A stretch of 64,000 bases of DNA from JAPPHA01 sp963664045 (GCA_963664045.2 CAXXGT010000017.1:1-64000), one strand, 5' to 3'. Positions 45,269 through 55,112 are shown, counted from the first letter of the stretch. Program-made: numbers and translations. The notes: generated by a model not told the origin, from the sequence alone.

Positions 45269-46078
45269 TTGAAAGTCATCGATACCCATATCCATTATGG
45301 GACCGATCCGAACGTCGCGGCGCACACCTGTTGCCCGAACCTGATCGCCGGCCGACCCGACAGCGTGATCGACTTCCTTGACAGTCAGAATGCCAGTCAT
45401 GGCGTCCTCTTCCCGCACGACCGGGTGATGAGCCCACCCTGGGACGCAGACTACGACAAGGCAAACACACAGGTCGGCGAAGCGGCAATCAAATACCCTG
45501 ACCGGATCGCCGGTCTCGCCCGCATCAACCCCACGTTCGGCGCAGAGCATACCCGGAATCTGATCGACAAATACGTGGCTGAATGGGGGTGCCGCGGCTT
45601 GAAGCTGGTCGCAGGCTACGACTTTTACCGCCCGAACGACCTTTCGGTCGTCGGGCCGATGCTCGACAAGTGCCGCGAACATGATCTGACTGTCCTCTTC
45701 CATTCGGGCGATGCGGCGCGCGACCTTCCCTATCTTCAGGCGCAGGCGGCAAAGGCCTATCCGGATGTCCGCTTTGTCCTGGCGCATATCGGCATGCATT
45801 CGTTCCTGTGGGAAGCCATCATCGCCTGCCAGGAGTACCCGAACATAACTGCGGACATGTCCCAGGCGTTTCCCTTCGACATCAAGACCTTTGTCGCCAA
45901 TGTCGGGGCCGAGCGTCTGACGTACGGATCGGACGCGCCGTACCAGTCGACCGCGGTCGAGCAACTCAAGCTGCGCGAAATCGGCCTGACCGACAGCGAG
46001 CTTGAAATGGTCTTCAGAACAAATGCGCAGCGGATCTGGCGGTTCGAGTCCGGCGAAGCAAAACGGAAGGCTGGATAA
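45269..46078 (+). CDS. Amidohydrolase family 2 metal-dependent hydrolase
   Basis: A 269-residue TIM-barrel hydrolase. KVIDTHIHYG provides the first metal ligands (HxH), LTVLFHSGDAARDLPY the next His, FVLAHIGMHSFLW another, and RLTYGSDAPYQS the catalytic Asp near the C-terminus. I chose the TTG at 45269, one base after the kinase stop, because AAGG lies eight bases upstream; the GTG at 45260 is too close to that site. In the operon it may hydrolyse or decarboxylate an intermediate; the reaction is not predictable from sequence. Confidence 0.75.
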   Translation: MKVIDTHIHYGTDPNVAAHTCCPNLIAGRPDSVIDFLDSQNASHGVLFPHDRVMSPPWDADYDKANTQVGEAAIKYPDRIAGLARINPTFGAEHTRNLIDKYVAEWGCRGLKLVAGYDFYRPNDLSVVGPMLDKCREHDLTVLFHSGDAARDLPYLQAQAAKAYPDVRFVLAHIGMHSFLWEAIIACQEYPNITADMSQAFPFDIKTFVANVGAERLTYGSDAPYQSTAVEQLKLREIGLTDSELEMVFRTNAQRIWRFESGEAKRKAG

Positions 46079-46915
46079 ATGGGCAGCAAGGCAAACAAGC
46101 TCGATGCGTTGACGGGAGTGAAAAAGCCCATCATCGGGATGATACATGCCCTGCCGACTCCGGGATCACCGCGGGCGCGCAGTTGCAGTATCGACGCCTT
46201 GATCGAGCACGGGCTGGCCGAAGCCGGGCGGCTCAAAGAGGGCGGCGTCGATGCGCTCTTGATCGAAAACGCCGGCGACGTTCCCTTCCGGCGCCCGGAG
46301 AACATCGGATTCGAAACGGTCAGTGCAATGTCTGTTCTCGGCCGTGCAGTGGTCGATGAGTTCGATTTGCCCGTGGGTTTCAACATTGTCGCAAATGCAG
46401 CGAAGGCTTCGCTGGCATGCGCCAAGGCGGCCGGAGCGAGATTCGTCCGGGTCAACCAGTGGGCAAATGCCTATGTGGCCAACGAGGGGCTGATCGAAGG
46501 TGCCGCAGCCGAGGCACTGCGCTATCGGGCGTGGATTGACGGCGATGATATCGCGATCCTGGCGGATGTTCATGTGAAACACGGATCCCACGCGATCGTG
46601 GCCGACCGCAGTATCGTCGAACAGGCCCGTGATGTGGCATTCTTTCAGGCCGACGTCGCCATCGCCACCGGCGTGCGCACCGGGCATGCGACAGATGCAA
46701 GGGAAATCTCTCTGGTCCGGGAAGGCGGGCAACTGCCGACCATCGCAGGCAGCGGAGTCACGCCGGAAAATGCCGCCGAGATCCTGGCCCACGCGGATGG
46801 GGCCATTGTCGGCGTCTCGTTCAAGGACAACGGGACGATGTGGGATACCACCAACGTGGATCGTGTGCGACGCCTGATGGATGTCGTGCGGACAGTACGA
46901 CTGGATAGCATGTGA
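46079..46915 (+). CDS. BtpA/SgcQ family protein
   Basis: A 278-residue protein of the BtpA family, which includes E. coli SgcQ. Landmarks are KKPIIGMIHALPTPGSPR, GGVDALLIENAGDVPFRRPE, PVGFNIVANAAKASLACAKA, FVRVNQWANAYVANEGLIEG and the phosphate-loop-like IAGSGVTPENAAEIL near the end of a TIM barrel. BtpA was described as a photosystem I biogenesis factor in cyanobacteria, but in sugar operons family members are thought to act on phosphorylated sugars. The ATG directly follows the amidohydrolase stop, and its own stop overlaps the ATPase start. Confidence 0.8.
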   Translation: MGSKANKLDALTGVKKPIIGMIHALPTPGSPRARSCSIDALIEHGLAEAGRLKEGGVDALLIENAGDVPFRRPENIGFETVSAMSVLGRAVVDEFDLPVGFNIVANAAKASLACAKAAGARFVRVNQWANAYVANEGLIEGAAAEALRYRAWIDGDDIAILADVHVKHGSHAIVADRSIVEQARDVAFFQADVAIATGVRTGHATDAREISLVREGGQLPTIAGSGVTPENAAEILAHADGAIVGVSFKDNGTMWDTTNVDRVRRLMDVVRTVRLDSM

Positions 46916-47958
46916 GTTCAATCTCGCTATCCGGCGTCAGCAAGTTCTGGGGCGACACGGTTGGTGTCAAGGATCTTTCGCTCGACATCGAAGACAAGGA
47001 ATTCCTGGTTCTGCTCGGGCCGTCGGGCTGCGGCAAGACCACCACGATGCGGATGGTGGCCGGGCTGGAGAAACCAAGCACAGGAACAATCCGTATCGGT
47101 GAACGGGATGTCACCGATCTCGACCCGCGCGAACGCGATGTTGCGATGGTATTCCAGAACTATTCGCTCTACCCGCAAATGACGGTTGCACAGAATATCG
47201 GGTTTCCCCTGCGCGCGCGTGGCGTGAAACGCAACGAGCAACGAAAAAGAATCTACAGCGCTGCCAGGTTGGTGGAGTTGTCTGAATATCTTGGCAGGAA
47301 ACCCGCGGCGCTTTCGGGCGGCCAGCGCCAGCGTGTGGCCCTCGCCCGCGCGATTGTCCGGTCGCCGGCTGCATTCCTGATGGATGAACCGCTGTCGAAC
47401 CTCGATGCGCGTCTCAGGATTTCGATGCGCAGTCTGATCAAACGCCTGCACCGGGAAGTCGGGACTTCGACAATCTATGTGACGCACGACCAGCTGGAGG
47501 CCATGACTCTCGCCGACCGTATCGTGGTCATGCGTAATGGCGAAGTCGAGCAGACAGGGACGCCAAAGGAGATCTACAACAGTCCGCATACGGCCTTTGT
47601 GGCAGGATTCGTAGGGTCACCTTCCTGCAACCTGCTCGACGGCAAGATCGTGAACGGCGTGTTCAGTACTGAAGGAATCTCACTGGCAGCCCACTTCAAG
47701 CCGGATCGCGCCAAGGCAACCCTGGGAATACGACCCGAGGCGATATCCCTGGCGGATGGGGGCGAGGCCGAGCTTCACGGGACTGTTTTCGCCATTGAAA
47801 TGACCGGGGACGCGACACTTGTGACCGTTTCTGTGGGAGAGCAACAGCTCATTGCCAAGCTGGATGCGGACTGCACTCTTGAGCCTGGGCAGGCCGTATC
47901 GCTGAAAACCGGACAGCGAAGGTTCTTTTTCGACGGAGAATCCGGCCTGGCGATTTGA
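46912..47958 (+). CDS. ABC transporter ATP-binding protein (UgpC/MalK-like)
   Basis: A 348-residue ATPase powering the importer. Walker A is LLGPSGCGKTTT, the Q-loop lies in VAMVFQNYSLYPQMTV, the signature is LSGGQRQRVALARAI, Walker B is AAFLMDEPLSNLDA, and the switch His lies in YVTHDQLEAMT. The C-terminal regulatory TOBE/OB part (about 235-348) is present (GIRPEAISLADGG). The GTG start overlaps the previous stop. It is the last gene of the operon. Confidence 0.9.
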   Translation: MSSISLSGVSKFWGDTVGVKDLSLDIEDKEFLVLLGPSGCGKTTTMRMVAGLEKPSTGTIRIGERDVTDLDPRERDVAMVFQNYSLYPQMTVAQNIGFPLRARGVKRNEQRKRIYSAARLVELSEYLGRKPAALSGGQRQRVALARAIVRSPAAFLMDEPLSNLDARLRISMRSLIKRLHREVGTSTIYVTHDQLEAMTLADRIVVMRNGEVEQTGTPKEIYNSPHTAFVAGFVGSPSCNLLDGKIVNGVFSTEGISLAAHFKPDRAKATLGIRPEAISLADGGEAELHGTVFAIEMTGDATLVTVSVGEQQLIAKLDADCTLEPGQAVSLKTGQRRFFFDGESGLAI

Positions 47959-48205
47959 TGGGGTGGCCTTCTGGATCGAACCGGAGCCGGCCATGCTTCG
48001 CGCGGTCCAGCAATCCGACGCGGGCTCTTGCGTTGGGCATCGAACGGTTCGTGGACGTTCGCCTCCCGGTCACAGACGCTCAGCACCCGCATCTTGCCGC
48101 CGACCTCCTGCACCGCGGCGGCGGTGTCGCCATAGGCGTCAAGCCAGCGGGTGTTTGTAAAATCTTTGCAGGTCAGATCTTCCTTGAAGAGTGCCATGCC
48201 GGCGC
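47955..48205 (-). pseudogene. IS4-type (Tn5-like) transposase fragment
   Basis: The minus strand reads NTRWLDAYGDTAAAVQEVGG, KMRVLSVCDREANVHE (central Asp region of Tn5-like IS4 transposases) and, in another frame, VGLLDRAKHGRLRFDPEGHP. Both ends are lost. Bases 48206-48454 show no gene. Confidence 0.6.
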
Positions 48206-48454
48206 CAAGGCCACGGGCAGCACCCCCGGTTTCCTTTGAAGATCCTTCATGTCCATTTCGGGGACGACACGCTTGCGTGGAGGTGCCGGTCTGCTGACGG
48301 CCACTGTCGTGACGTGGTTGCATTTACCCAAGCGTCCCTGCCGTCCAGGGGTGACGAGAACCGCCAGTGGGGCGACGGCCGCGCGGTTCCTGCACGTTCC
48401 CTTCGGCTGATCACGATGTGAACAGCCGCGAGCCAATGGCGGATTTGACCCGGC

Positions 48455-49372
48455 TCATCCCGTGGTTTCCTCCCAATTCTGTCCGGTCACCCAGTCGCAG
48501 AAATGCGCAATCCCGCTGACCCGACGGTGCGCGCGCGGCAGAACCAGATAGAAACCCGGCACCAGGTCAGGTGGCATGTCACGCAACGCGTCAACACCCA
48601 AGGGCGCAACAAGGTTGCCGGCGAGAATGTCATGTTCCGCGTCGATACGAGAGATCAGACCGATCCCCAATCCCGAAAGCGTTGCGCAGCGCATGGTCGC
48701 TGCATCATGAAAAGCCAGTTCCGACGCGTCATCCGGAGCCTGGACATCGAGGAAATCCAGAATGTCGGACCACAACGAGTTTTTCAGCACCGGGTGCAGA
48801 AGACGCTGACGCGCCAGGTCCTGCCGCGAATCCATCCGGGCGGCAATTTCCGGAGTACAGCAAATGACCTTGGGATCCTTGAGAAGCAATGTCCCCTCAA
48901 GACCGCCCCAGTCGCCGTAGCCCCATTGCACGGCCACATCCGTGTCATCGCGCTTGAAATCCGGAGTTTCAACCATGGTCGTCAATCGCAGGTCAGACTG
49001 CGGTTGAAACTCGTGAAAACCGGACAGCCGGGGCAGCAGGTAGCGGGTCGCGAAATACGGCGAGATGTTCAGGGCCAACCGATCCCGATACTTCCGGTTG
49101 GTAACCCGGCGAACGCCCTCTGACAGTTCTTCGAACCCTGCCTCCACATACCTTGCAAGCAGAACGGCCGCCTCCGTGGATTCAATCGATCGACCACGCC
49201 GTTCGAACAGAGTGATCTGCAATGTATCTTCCAACAGCTTGACCTGCTGGCTGACAGCCTGGGGCGTCACCAGCAATTCATTGGCCGCACCAATGATGGA
49301 GCCGTGGCGTGCCGCCGCTCCGAACGTCTTGAGCGCATTCAGTGAAGGAAGTCTGAAACGATCAGTGTCCAT
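48455..49372 (-). CDS. LysR family transcriptional regulator (GcvA-like)
   Basis: A 305-residue regulator. The winged HTH lies at residues 9-66 (LNALKTFGAAARHGSIIGAA, VTPQAVSQQVKLLED), and the substrate-binding fold follows (DRLALNISPYFATRYLLPRL, VAVQWGYGDWGGLEGTLL, CATLSGLGIGLISRI). The GcvA-like subgroup shows the short AVQWGYG segment. The start ATG is at 49372. Its target is not obvious because both flanks are non-coding or broken. Confidence 0.85.
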   Translation of the reverse strand: MDTDRFRLPSLNALKTFGAAARHGSIIGAANELLVTPQAVSQQVKLLEDTLQITLFERRGRSIESTEAAVLLARYVEAGFEELSEGVRRVTNRKYRDRLALNISPYFATRYLLPRLSGFHEFQPQSDLRLTTMVETPDFKRDDTDVAVQWGYGDWGGLEGTLLLKDPKVICCTPEIAARMDSRQDLARQRLLHPVLKNSLWSDILDFLDVQAPDDASELAFHDAATMRCATLSGLGIGLISRIDAEHDILAGNLVAPLGVDALRDMPPDLVPGFYLVLPRAHRRVSGIAHFCDWVTGQNWEETTG

Positions 49373-50373
49373 GGCCGTACGGGACTCGGATCACCGCATT
49401 TTCGATAATCGGCTCGTCGCGCACGACCCGGTCACGACCGGTTTCCCGACTTCGGCGATTTTCGGAATGCATCGGTTTTCAAGGGTCCCCGTATTCGATC
49501 AGGTACGACATCCGGCGCGGGCGGATATTGTCCCTCTGCCATCGCTGGTCAGCCCGTACGGACGGACCGACGTACCCGGTCCGACGGTGGCGTGGGTGAC
49601 CTTTGCCTCCGCGCTCAGCCTCGAGGAAACGACATAACGCTTGCCGTTTACCGGATCGTGCAGCACCAGGCATTGCCGGTCATTGAGCGGCTCGCGAATG
49701 ACCCGTGGCGACATGGGCTGCTTCTGGAGCACCACCCGCCGCGCAAGATGGTGCACGCAAGCGCCAGCTTCCGGCGACAACTATAGGTGGATTTATATAA
49801 ATTGCGTGTGTCTATTTCAATCTTTATGGTATTTTTTTGATAAATAACTGACGAAACGGGGTCTGCTGCGACATACGCGCTTTGCCGCGCACATCGTCAA
49901 GTCTTCTGAAAAGGGAATTGTACCAGATTGCGCCTCGTGAACGGTTTTGGCTCAGTTGTCGCACGATCAGCTACGGTGAATGCCCGCGCCACTCAATGGC
50001 CTGACAGAGTCTGTCGGCGAAGTGGAAGGTAGGTTGCGTAGCCGATCAGGGAGGCACAGCTGTGTCGCGTTCGTCAGAGGTGACCCGACAAACGATATCC
50101 CTCCAGGTCAGACGTCGGCTCCCCAATGTCCTTGCATCACGCATGCGCATGATGATTCACCTTTGGCAAACCGCAGTCACGTGCCATTTCCGCAGACTGA
50201 ATTTCCAAGTCACCAGGCGATGTGACAATTTGGAAGGGCTGTCTTTGAACGCGTGCGCACTTTCCGGTCGCCGAGCAAGGGGATGGCGCTTTCCGTGTCG
50301 GCGAAGCCGTTTTTGACAAGAAACGGATTGTTTGCGCTACTTCCGAAGTTGACGGTGATGTTGAGATCATCGA
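49373..50373. other. One kilobase without a recognisable gene
   Basis: One minus-strand stretch near 49560-49780 (LNDRQCLVLHDPVNGKRYVV) looks protein-like but I do not recognise it. Bases 49785-49850 are unusually AT-rich. The stretch leads into the broken LuxP-like gene, whose signal peptide region should lie here but is not readable. Confidence 0.4.
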
Positions 50374-51448
50374 ATGAGACTTCGACTGCCGCTGAAGGAA
50401 CTGCCAGGGATCGAGGATCGCGATTACTGGATTCCCGGCAAAGTGAATGCAGAGGGCAAACTCGAGGCACTGCAGGAAGTCGTCGGTTCCGCCGCAGTTC
50501 CGTTCTCCGGAAGCCAGGACAGGCCAATCCAGATCGGACTGATCTACACGTCGGCGGATGTGTCGGATTTTTTGGGCCCGAAACTTCCAGGCCATGACCA
50601 AGCGTCTGGAAGAGCTGGGCGTCCAGTATGAGACGACCGAGTTTGCCTCGCGACAGATCGAGCACTCGCTGCAATCGACCTACGCCACCAAGTGGAGCAG
50701 GACGCCGATCTCTATGATTATGTCATCTTCGGGCCGTCCGAACTGGCTACCCAGGCCGACAACATTTCCAAACTTGCGGGCAATGAAGGGTTCGCGACAT
50801 ATGTCTGGGCATTTCACACACCACTGAAGTACCTTGAAAACCAGCCCGACGCCTGGTTTGACTTTTCATCTGCCGCTGGTGCATTGACCATGTTCGACCA
50901 CATGCTTGGCCGCCTGGGCAATGACGTGACCATGGCAATGAACCGAGGCATCCCCCAGGATCACGGACAACCAGCGCTCTGGCGACTTCAAGGCATGTGT
51001 TGAGGAAAAAGGCAACTGGACCACGGTCTACGGGCATTATGGCGAATATCGGCGTGAAGGCGGTTTCGACGGAATTTCCCTGATCTTGCATGCCTATCCC
51101 GAAGCCACGATCATTCACAACGCGAACACGGCCATGGGTTCGGTCGAGGCACAGGTCGCGATGGGCAAGGAGAAGGAGATCTTCTCGACCGGCTGGGGCG
51201 GAACGGGACTCGAACTCGATGCGACTCACGCAGGTACCCTAGACGCGACACCGATGCGCATGGGTGACGATGTCGGTGCTGCAACCGCCGAAGCCAACAA
51301 GGCCGACATGGAGGGCCGTGCGGATGAATTGCCGTTGGTCTTCCCGGGCCGGATCACCGTGGCCCACGATCAAACGAGTGCCGAGGAATTGGACGCGCGG
51401 CAGGAAGAGGCGTTCAGATTCTCCGGTGTTGGCGCTCTGGAGCGCTGA
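50374..51448 (+). pseudogene. LuxP-like periplasmic sugar/AI-2 binding protein, frameshifted
   Basis: Four frames together give a LuxP-like family 4 binding protein: DRPIQIGLIYTSADVSDF; WARNFQAMTKRLEELGVQYE; YDYVIFGPSELATQADNISK and DMLGRLGNDVTMAMNRGIP; then GDFKACVEEKGNWTTVYGHY, REGGFDGISLILHAYPEATI, STGWGGTGLELDATHAG and MRMGDDVGAATAEA. The STGWGGG-like and MRMxDDxG segments are close to Vibrio LuxP. Frame changes lie near 50575, 50692 and 50957; the first falls in a T run. The signal peptide is missing. No matching permease or ATPase is near, and no LuxQ-like kinase is seen. Confidence 0.7.
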
Positions 51449-51483
51449 CACACCGACCCGGCCACCACGCAAGCGGGCCACGA

Positions 51484-52503
51484 CTATCGCGAAACGGTAG
51501 AGTCCGAGATTCGCAAAGTGGGTTCGATGTGCGAGATCATCTTCGCGGCGGCATCATCGGCGCCGCCGCGAAGCAAAGCGACCAGAAGTTCTCCGGTCCT
51601 GCTTCCGATCGCCATCGAATGTGCGTCCATCGTCGTAAGGCCGGGCAAGGCAACCTCAGCGATATCGTACGCCCCGAAACCAGCGATCATGACTTCGTCA
51701 GGCACCGAAATGCCGCGCCGCTGGCACTCTGTCAGCGCACCGAAGGCGGCAAGGTCAGAGACGCAGACAACGGCGTCTACCGGTTGTCGTGCGTCAAGCA
51801 CTTCAACCATCGCCCTGGCACCTTCACGCATCGAAATCGGCGGCGAGCCAAGTGAAATCAGCTTGTATTCGAGCCGCAACCGTTCTGCCGCCGCAACAAA
51901 CCCGCGTCTCCGGTCGGCGCCACGCGTGTCGCCCTTGTCGTCTCCGCCGATGAAGGCTAGCCGCTGCGCGCCAGCCGACTGCAGGTGATCGACCATTCGG
52001 CCCATCGCGTCCGCGTTGGAGAAGCCGACCGTATAGCCCACGGGCGATCGAGGGATATCCCATGTTTCAACCACCGGAATGCCGGCACCCTTGAGCAGCC
52101 GCCTCGCGCGATCGGTATGGCGTCCACCGGTCGCCACCATTGCTTCGGGCCGCCGCCGCAGAAGTTGTTCAATCAAGCGCTCCTCTTCGTCCATGTCGTA
52201 GTTCGTATAGCCGAGCAACACCTGCAGCCCGGCCGCCTGCAGGACTTCGTTGAGTCCGCGTACAGTGTCAGCGAAGTTGGAATTGTTCAGCGAGGGGATG
52301 GTGATAGCGACGAATCCGGTCCGTTGCGATCGCAGATTGGACGCAGTACTGTCGAATACATAGCCCATTTCCTCAGCGATCTGCAGAATCTTCTCGCGAG
52401 TTGCCTCGCCGACCGGAGTGTCTCTCCGAAACGCCCGCGATACGGTCATCGAGGAGACACCGGCGGCCTTTGCGACGTCCGCCATTTTGGGTGGCTTCGG
52501 CAA
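51484..52503 (-). CDS. LacI family regulator (GntR/IdnR-like)
   Basis: A 339-residue repressor. The HTH and hinge are KMADVAKAAGVSSMTVSRAF and TREKILQIAEEMGYVFDSTA; a family 1-type effector domain follows (GFVAITIPSLNNSNFADTVR, VDAVVCVSDLAAFGALTECQ, VMIAGFGAYDIAEVALPGLT). The sequence resembles gluconate/idonate regulators, which suits the surrounding idonate-type genes. A candidate operator TGTTAT-CG-TTAACA lies at 56084-56097 between the divergent genes at 56060 and 56146. Confidence 0.85.
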   Translation of the reverse strand: MPKPPKMADVAKAAGVSSMTVSRAFRRDTPVGEATREKILQIAEEMGYVFDSTASNLRSQRTGFVAITIPSLNNSNFADTVRGLNEVLQAAGLQVLLGYTNYDMDEEERLIEQLLRRRPEAMVATGGRHTDRARRLLKGAGIPVVETWDIPRSPVGYTVGFSNADAMGRMVDHLQSAGAQRLAFIGGDDKGDTRGADRRRGFVAAAERLRLEYKLISLGSPPISMREGARAMVEVLDARQPVDAVVCVSDLAAFGALTECQRRGISVPDEVMIAGFGAYDIAEVALPGLTTMDAHSMAIGSRTGELLVALLRGGADDAAAKMISHIEPTLRISDSTVSR

Positions 52504-52643
52504 AATGGTTCCTTAATCTGTATCGTTGACTTCCCGCATCCGCGGAAGGCTGGCCGTGTTGCAAGCATGTCCACGGTTCAGCAATTTTGGACGAAAGCAT
52601 CGCCCCCATCGCGCCAGTCCGATCAACCCGATCTCAGAACTGC

Positions 52644-53520
52644 TCATGGGTGCTGGATCCCCCGCCGGTTCAGAACGACACGATAGACTGAGGTGGTCGC
52701 AGTAATGTAGAGTTCGTGTTTCGCGCGTCCGCCGAAACAGACATTCGAAACCAGTTCGGGCACCAGGATCTTGCCCAGAAGATCGCCGTTCGGGCAAATG
52801 CAGTGGACACCATCGGCGGCGGAGAACCAGAGATTTCCGTCGCTGTCGACACGCAGGCCGTCCGAGCAGCCCGGATCGATCACGTGAAACACTTCGCCCC
52901 CGGTCAACCTGTCGTCAGGGCCAACGTCAAAGGCCCGGATGTGCTGCGGATCATCGCTGGACATGCGTCCGGTATCGGCCATGTAGAGCCGCGACTCGTC
53001 AGGCGAAAACGCCAGGCCGTTCGGGCAATTGGCATCCGTCATGATCGCGTCCATTTGTCCGGTGGCCGGGTCGACACGGTACAGGTTGCATGGCAGTTCC
53101 TGCTCTGCGTCGTAGCCCTCGTAATTGCTCATGATCCCGTAGTGCGGGTCCGAGAACCAGATCGTGCCGCCGGACTTCACGACCACATCGTTGGGTGAGT
53201 TGAGCCGCTTGCCTTCGAAGTTGTCCGCGATGATCGTGATCTGTCCGTCATGTTCGGTCCGTGTCACGCACCGGGTGCCGTGTTCGCAGGAGACCAGCCG
53301 ACCCTCGAGATCGCGCGTATGGCCGTTGCTGTAGTTCGAAGGCTGTCGATAGGTCGTGATGCCGCTTCCCGGGGTCCAGCGCATGATGCGGCTGTTCGGT
53401 ATGTCAGAGAAGAGCAGAAAGCCAGCATGGCAGAACCAGACCGGCTACTCAACCCAGTCGAACCCGGTGGCGATCTGCCTGACCGGCGCGTTGCCCAAGA
53501 CGTAGCTGTCGAAAACGGGG
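52644..53520 (-). pseudogene. SMP-30/gluconolactonase family protein with an in-frame stop
   Basis: A beta-propeller lactonase that would open a sugar lactone such as gluconolactone. The part from MRWTPGSGITTYRQPSNYSN (53384) to the end shows LNSPNDVVVKSGGTIWFSDP, CPNGLAFSPDESRLYMADTG and SDGLRVDSDGNLWFSA, with the metal ligands Asn and Asp in place. Upstream the same frame continues GFLLFSDIPNSRI and PVWF, but an in-frame TAG follows WVE near 53449. The N-terminal blade containing the first Glu ligand is thereby separated. No good start exists between the stop and 53384, so the gene is probably inactive. Confidence 0.7.
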
Positions 53521-53631
53521 TCACGGGATCAAAAAAAAGACATTTGGCGGCTCCAGACTATTCAGACGCGGCCATTGTCGATACCATTCGAACGCGTCAA
53601 GGAACTGCAGGTTGACAAGGGAGTCCTGGCA

Positions 53632-54051
53632 ATGGAATTCACGGCATGCACGCGCATTCTGACCCATAGAGCCACCTTGAAAATGCTGGGCGCTGCGGTG
53701 GAATCGGCCGAGGCAATCGGACAGCCGCAATGCGTCGTGATCGTGGATGCCAGCGGTGAACCGCTTGGCGAGATTCGGATGACCGGCTCGAAGTTCCTCA
53801 GCCGCAGTTCGGCGCGAGCGAAGGCGCGGACGGCGGCCTCGATCGGCGCCCCCAGCACCGCGGTCCCCGAATCTGCACGGCCGCATATCGCGGCGGCCAC
53901 CGGTGGCGACGTCACAGGGCTCGCCGGTGGCTTGCCGGTCCGGATTGACGGCGTGCTGCTTGGCGGGATCGGCGTTGGGTCCGGTTCGCCCGAGCAGGAC
54001 TTGGCGGTTGCGCGAGCGGCGCTGGCAGAAATCGGCGCGGAAACCGATTGA
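53632..54051 (+). CDS. GlcG/HbpS family protein
   Basis: A 139-residue protein of the GlcG/HbpS (PF03928) family. The body is ATLKMLGAAVESAEAIGQPQ, VIVDASGEPLGEIRMTGSKF, SARAKARTAASIGAPS and GLPVRIDGVLLGGIGVGSGS, ending in EQDLAVARAALAEIG. The start at 53632 has AGGGAG eight bases upstream. Some members bind heme; others accompany glycolate, diol or sugar acid genes with an undefined role. Here it sits between the broken lactonase and idnD. Confidence 0.8.
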   Translation: MEFTACTRILTHRATLKMLGAAVESAEAIGQPQCVVIVDASGEPLGEIRMTGSKFLSRSSARAKARTAASIGAPSTAVPESARPHIAAATGGDVTGLAGGLPVRIDGVLLGGIGVGSGSPEQDLAVARAALAEIGAETD

Positions 54052-54076
54052 TCGCCGAAACGCGATCTGTGACTGT

Positions 54077-55105
54077 TCAGAATGCAATTTGCACCTTCAC
54101 TGCCTGGTTCCGGTCGGAGGCGAGTTGAAAGCCGCCTTCCGAGTCGTCAAGTGCCACCGTATGAGTGATCAGCGGCTTGACATCGATCAGGCTTCTCCGC
54201 ATCAACTCGACGCCAGTGAAAAACTCATCGTGGAAACGGAACGAGCCTCTGAGCTGAATTTCCTTAGCGGTCATGGTCTGAACCGGGATTTGCATGTCGC
54301 CGCCGAGCCCTAGCTGCACCACGATCCCGCCGGGCCGCAGTGCAGCGATTCCGTCGGCCAATGCCTGCGCCACACCGGTACATTCGAAGAGCAGGTCGAA
54401 GTACCCCTTGCTTGCCTCGTAGGCGGCCATCCGTTCCGGTGCCTTGCCGACATTCACGGTGCTGTCGGCGCCATTCTGCCTGGCTATGCGCAGCGTGAAA
54501 TCCGAGAGGTCGGTTGCCACGATCTCTGCCGCGCCCGATCGCCGGGCTACGAGGATGCACAGGAGTCCGATCGGCCCGCAGCCGGTGACAAGCACGCGCT
54601 TGCCCAGGAGGTCGCCGGCCCTGCGGGCAGCGTGCAGACAGACGGCCAATGGTTCGGCCGCGGCGGCTTCGGCCGCGGACAACCCGTCGGCAGGGGCGCA
54701 TTGCGTGGCGTCTGCCACCAACACCTCCCGGAACGCGCCCTGAATGTGCGGGAACGGCATTGCCGATCCGTAGAACCGCATGTTGAGGCACTGGTTGTAC
54801 TTCGATTCACTGCAATAGGGACAGCCAAGGCAAGGGCGCGAAGGTGACACTGCCACCAATTGTCCGACTCGCAGACCGGTCACGCCTTCGCCGAGACGGG
54901 TGATGTGCCCGGCAACCTCGTGGCCGAGGACCATCGGCTCCTTCAGCCGGACAGATCCGAAGCCGCCGTGATTGTAGTAATGAAGGTCGGATCCGCAGAT
55001 GCCCCCTGCGGCCATGCGGATTTCAACCTGGCCCGCGCCGGGCTCCTCGGTTGGCCTGTCCTCAATCCGAAGATCCTTTGCCGTGTGAATGACGACAGAT
55101 TTCAT
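54077..55105 (-). CDS. idnD: L-idonate 5-dehydrogenase-like zinc alcohol dehydrogenase
   Basis: A 342-residue medium-chain dehydrogenase that would oxidise L-idonate to 5-ketogluconate. GGICGSDLHYYNHGGFGSVR and MVLGHEVAGHI hold the catalytic zinc ligands (Cys, His, Glu). The structural zinc site is the four-Cys segment CLGCPYCSESKYNQC. The cofactor site is VTGCGPIGLLCILVARRSGA. The HYYNHGGFG stretch is characteristic of IdnD. The ATG is at 55105. It is transcribed with the hydroxyacid dehydrogenase upstream (7 bases between them) and lies near idnO and a gluconokinase remnant. Confidence 0.8.
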   Translation of the reverse strand: MKSVVIHTAKDLRIEDRPTEEPGAGQVEIRMAAGGICGSDLHYYNHGGFGSVRLKEPMVLGHEVAGHITRLGEGVTGLRVGQLVAVSPSRPCLGCPYCSESKYNQCLNMRFYGSAMPFPHIQGAFREVLVADATQCAPADGLSAAEAAAAEPLAVCLHAARRAGDLLGKRVLVTGCGPIGLLCILVARRSGAAEIVATDLSDFTLRIARQNGADSTVNVGKAPERMAAYEASKGYFDLLFECTGVAQALADGIAALRPGGIVVQLGLGGDMQIPVQTMTAKEIQLRGSFRFHDEFFTGVELMRRSLIDVKPLITHTVALDDSEGGFQLASDRNQAVKVQIAF

Positions 55106-55112
55106 CAAGGTC

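Noticed and set aside
45017..46147. A 376-codon minus-strand open frame over the kinase and amidohydrolase
   Set aside because: Antisense to two well-supported operon genes with overlapping starts and stops.
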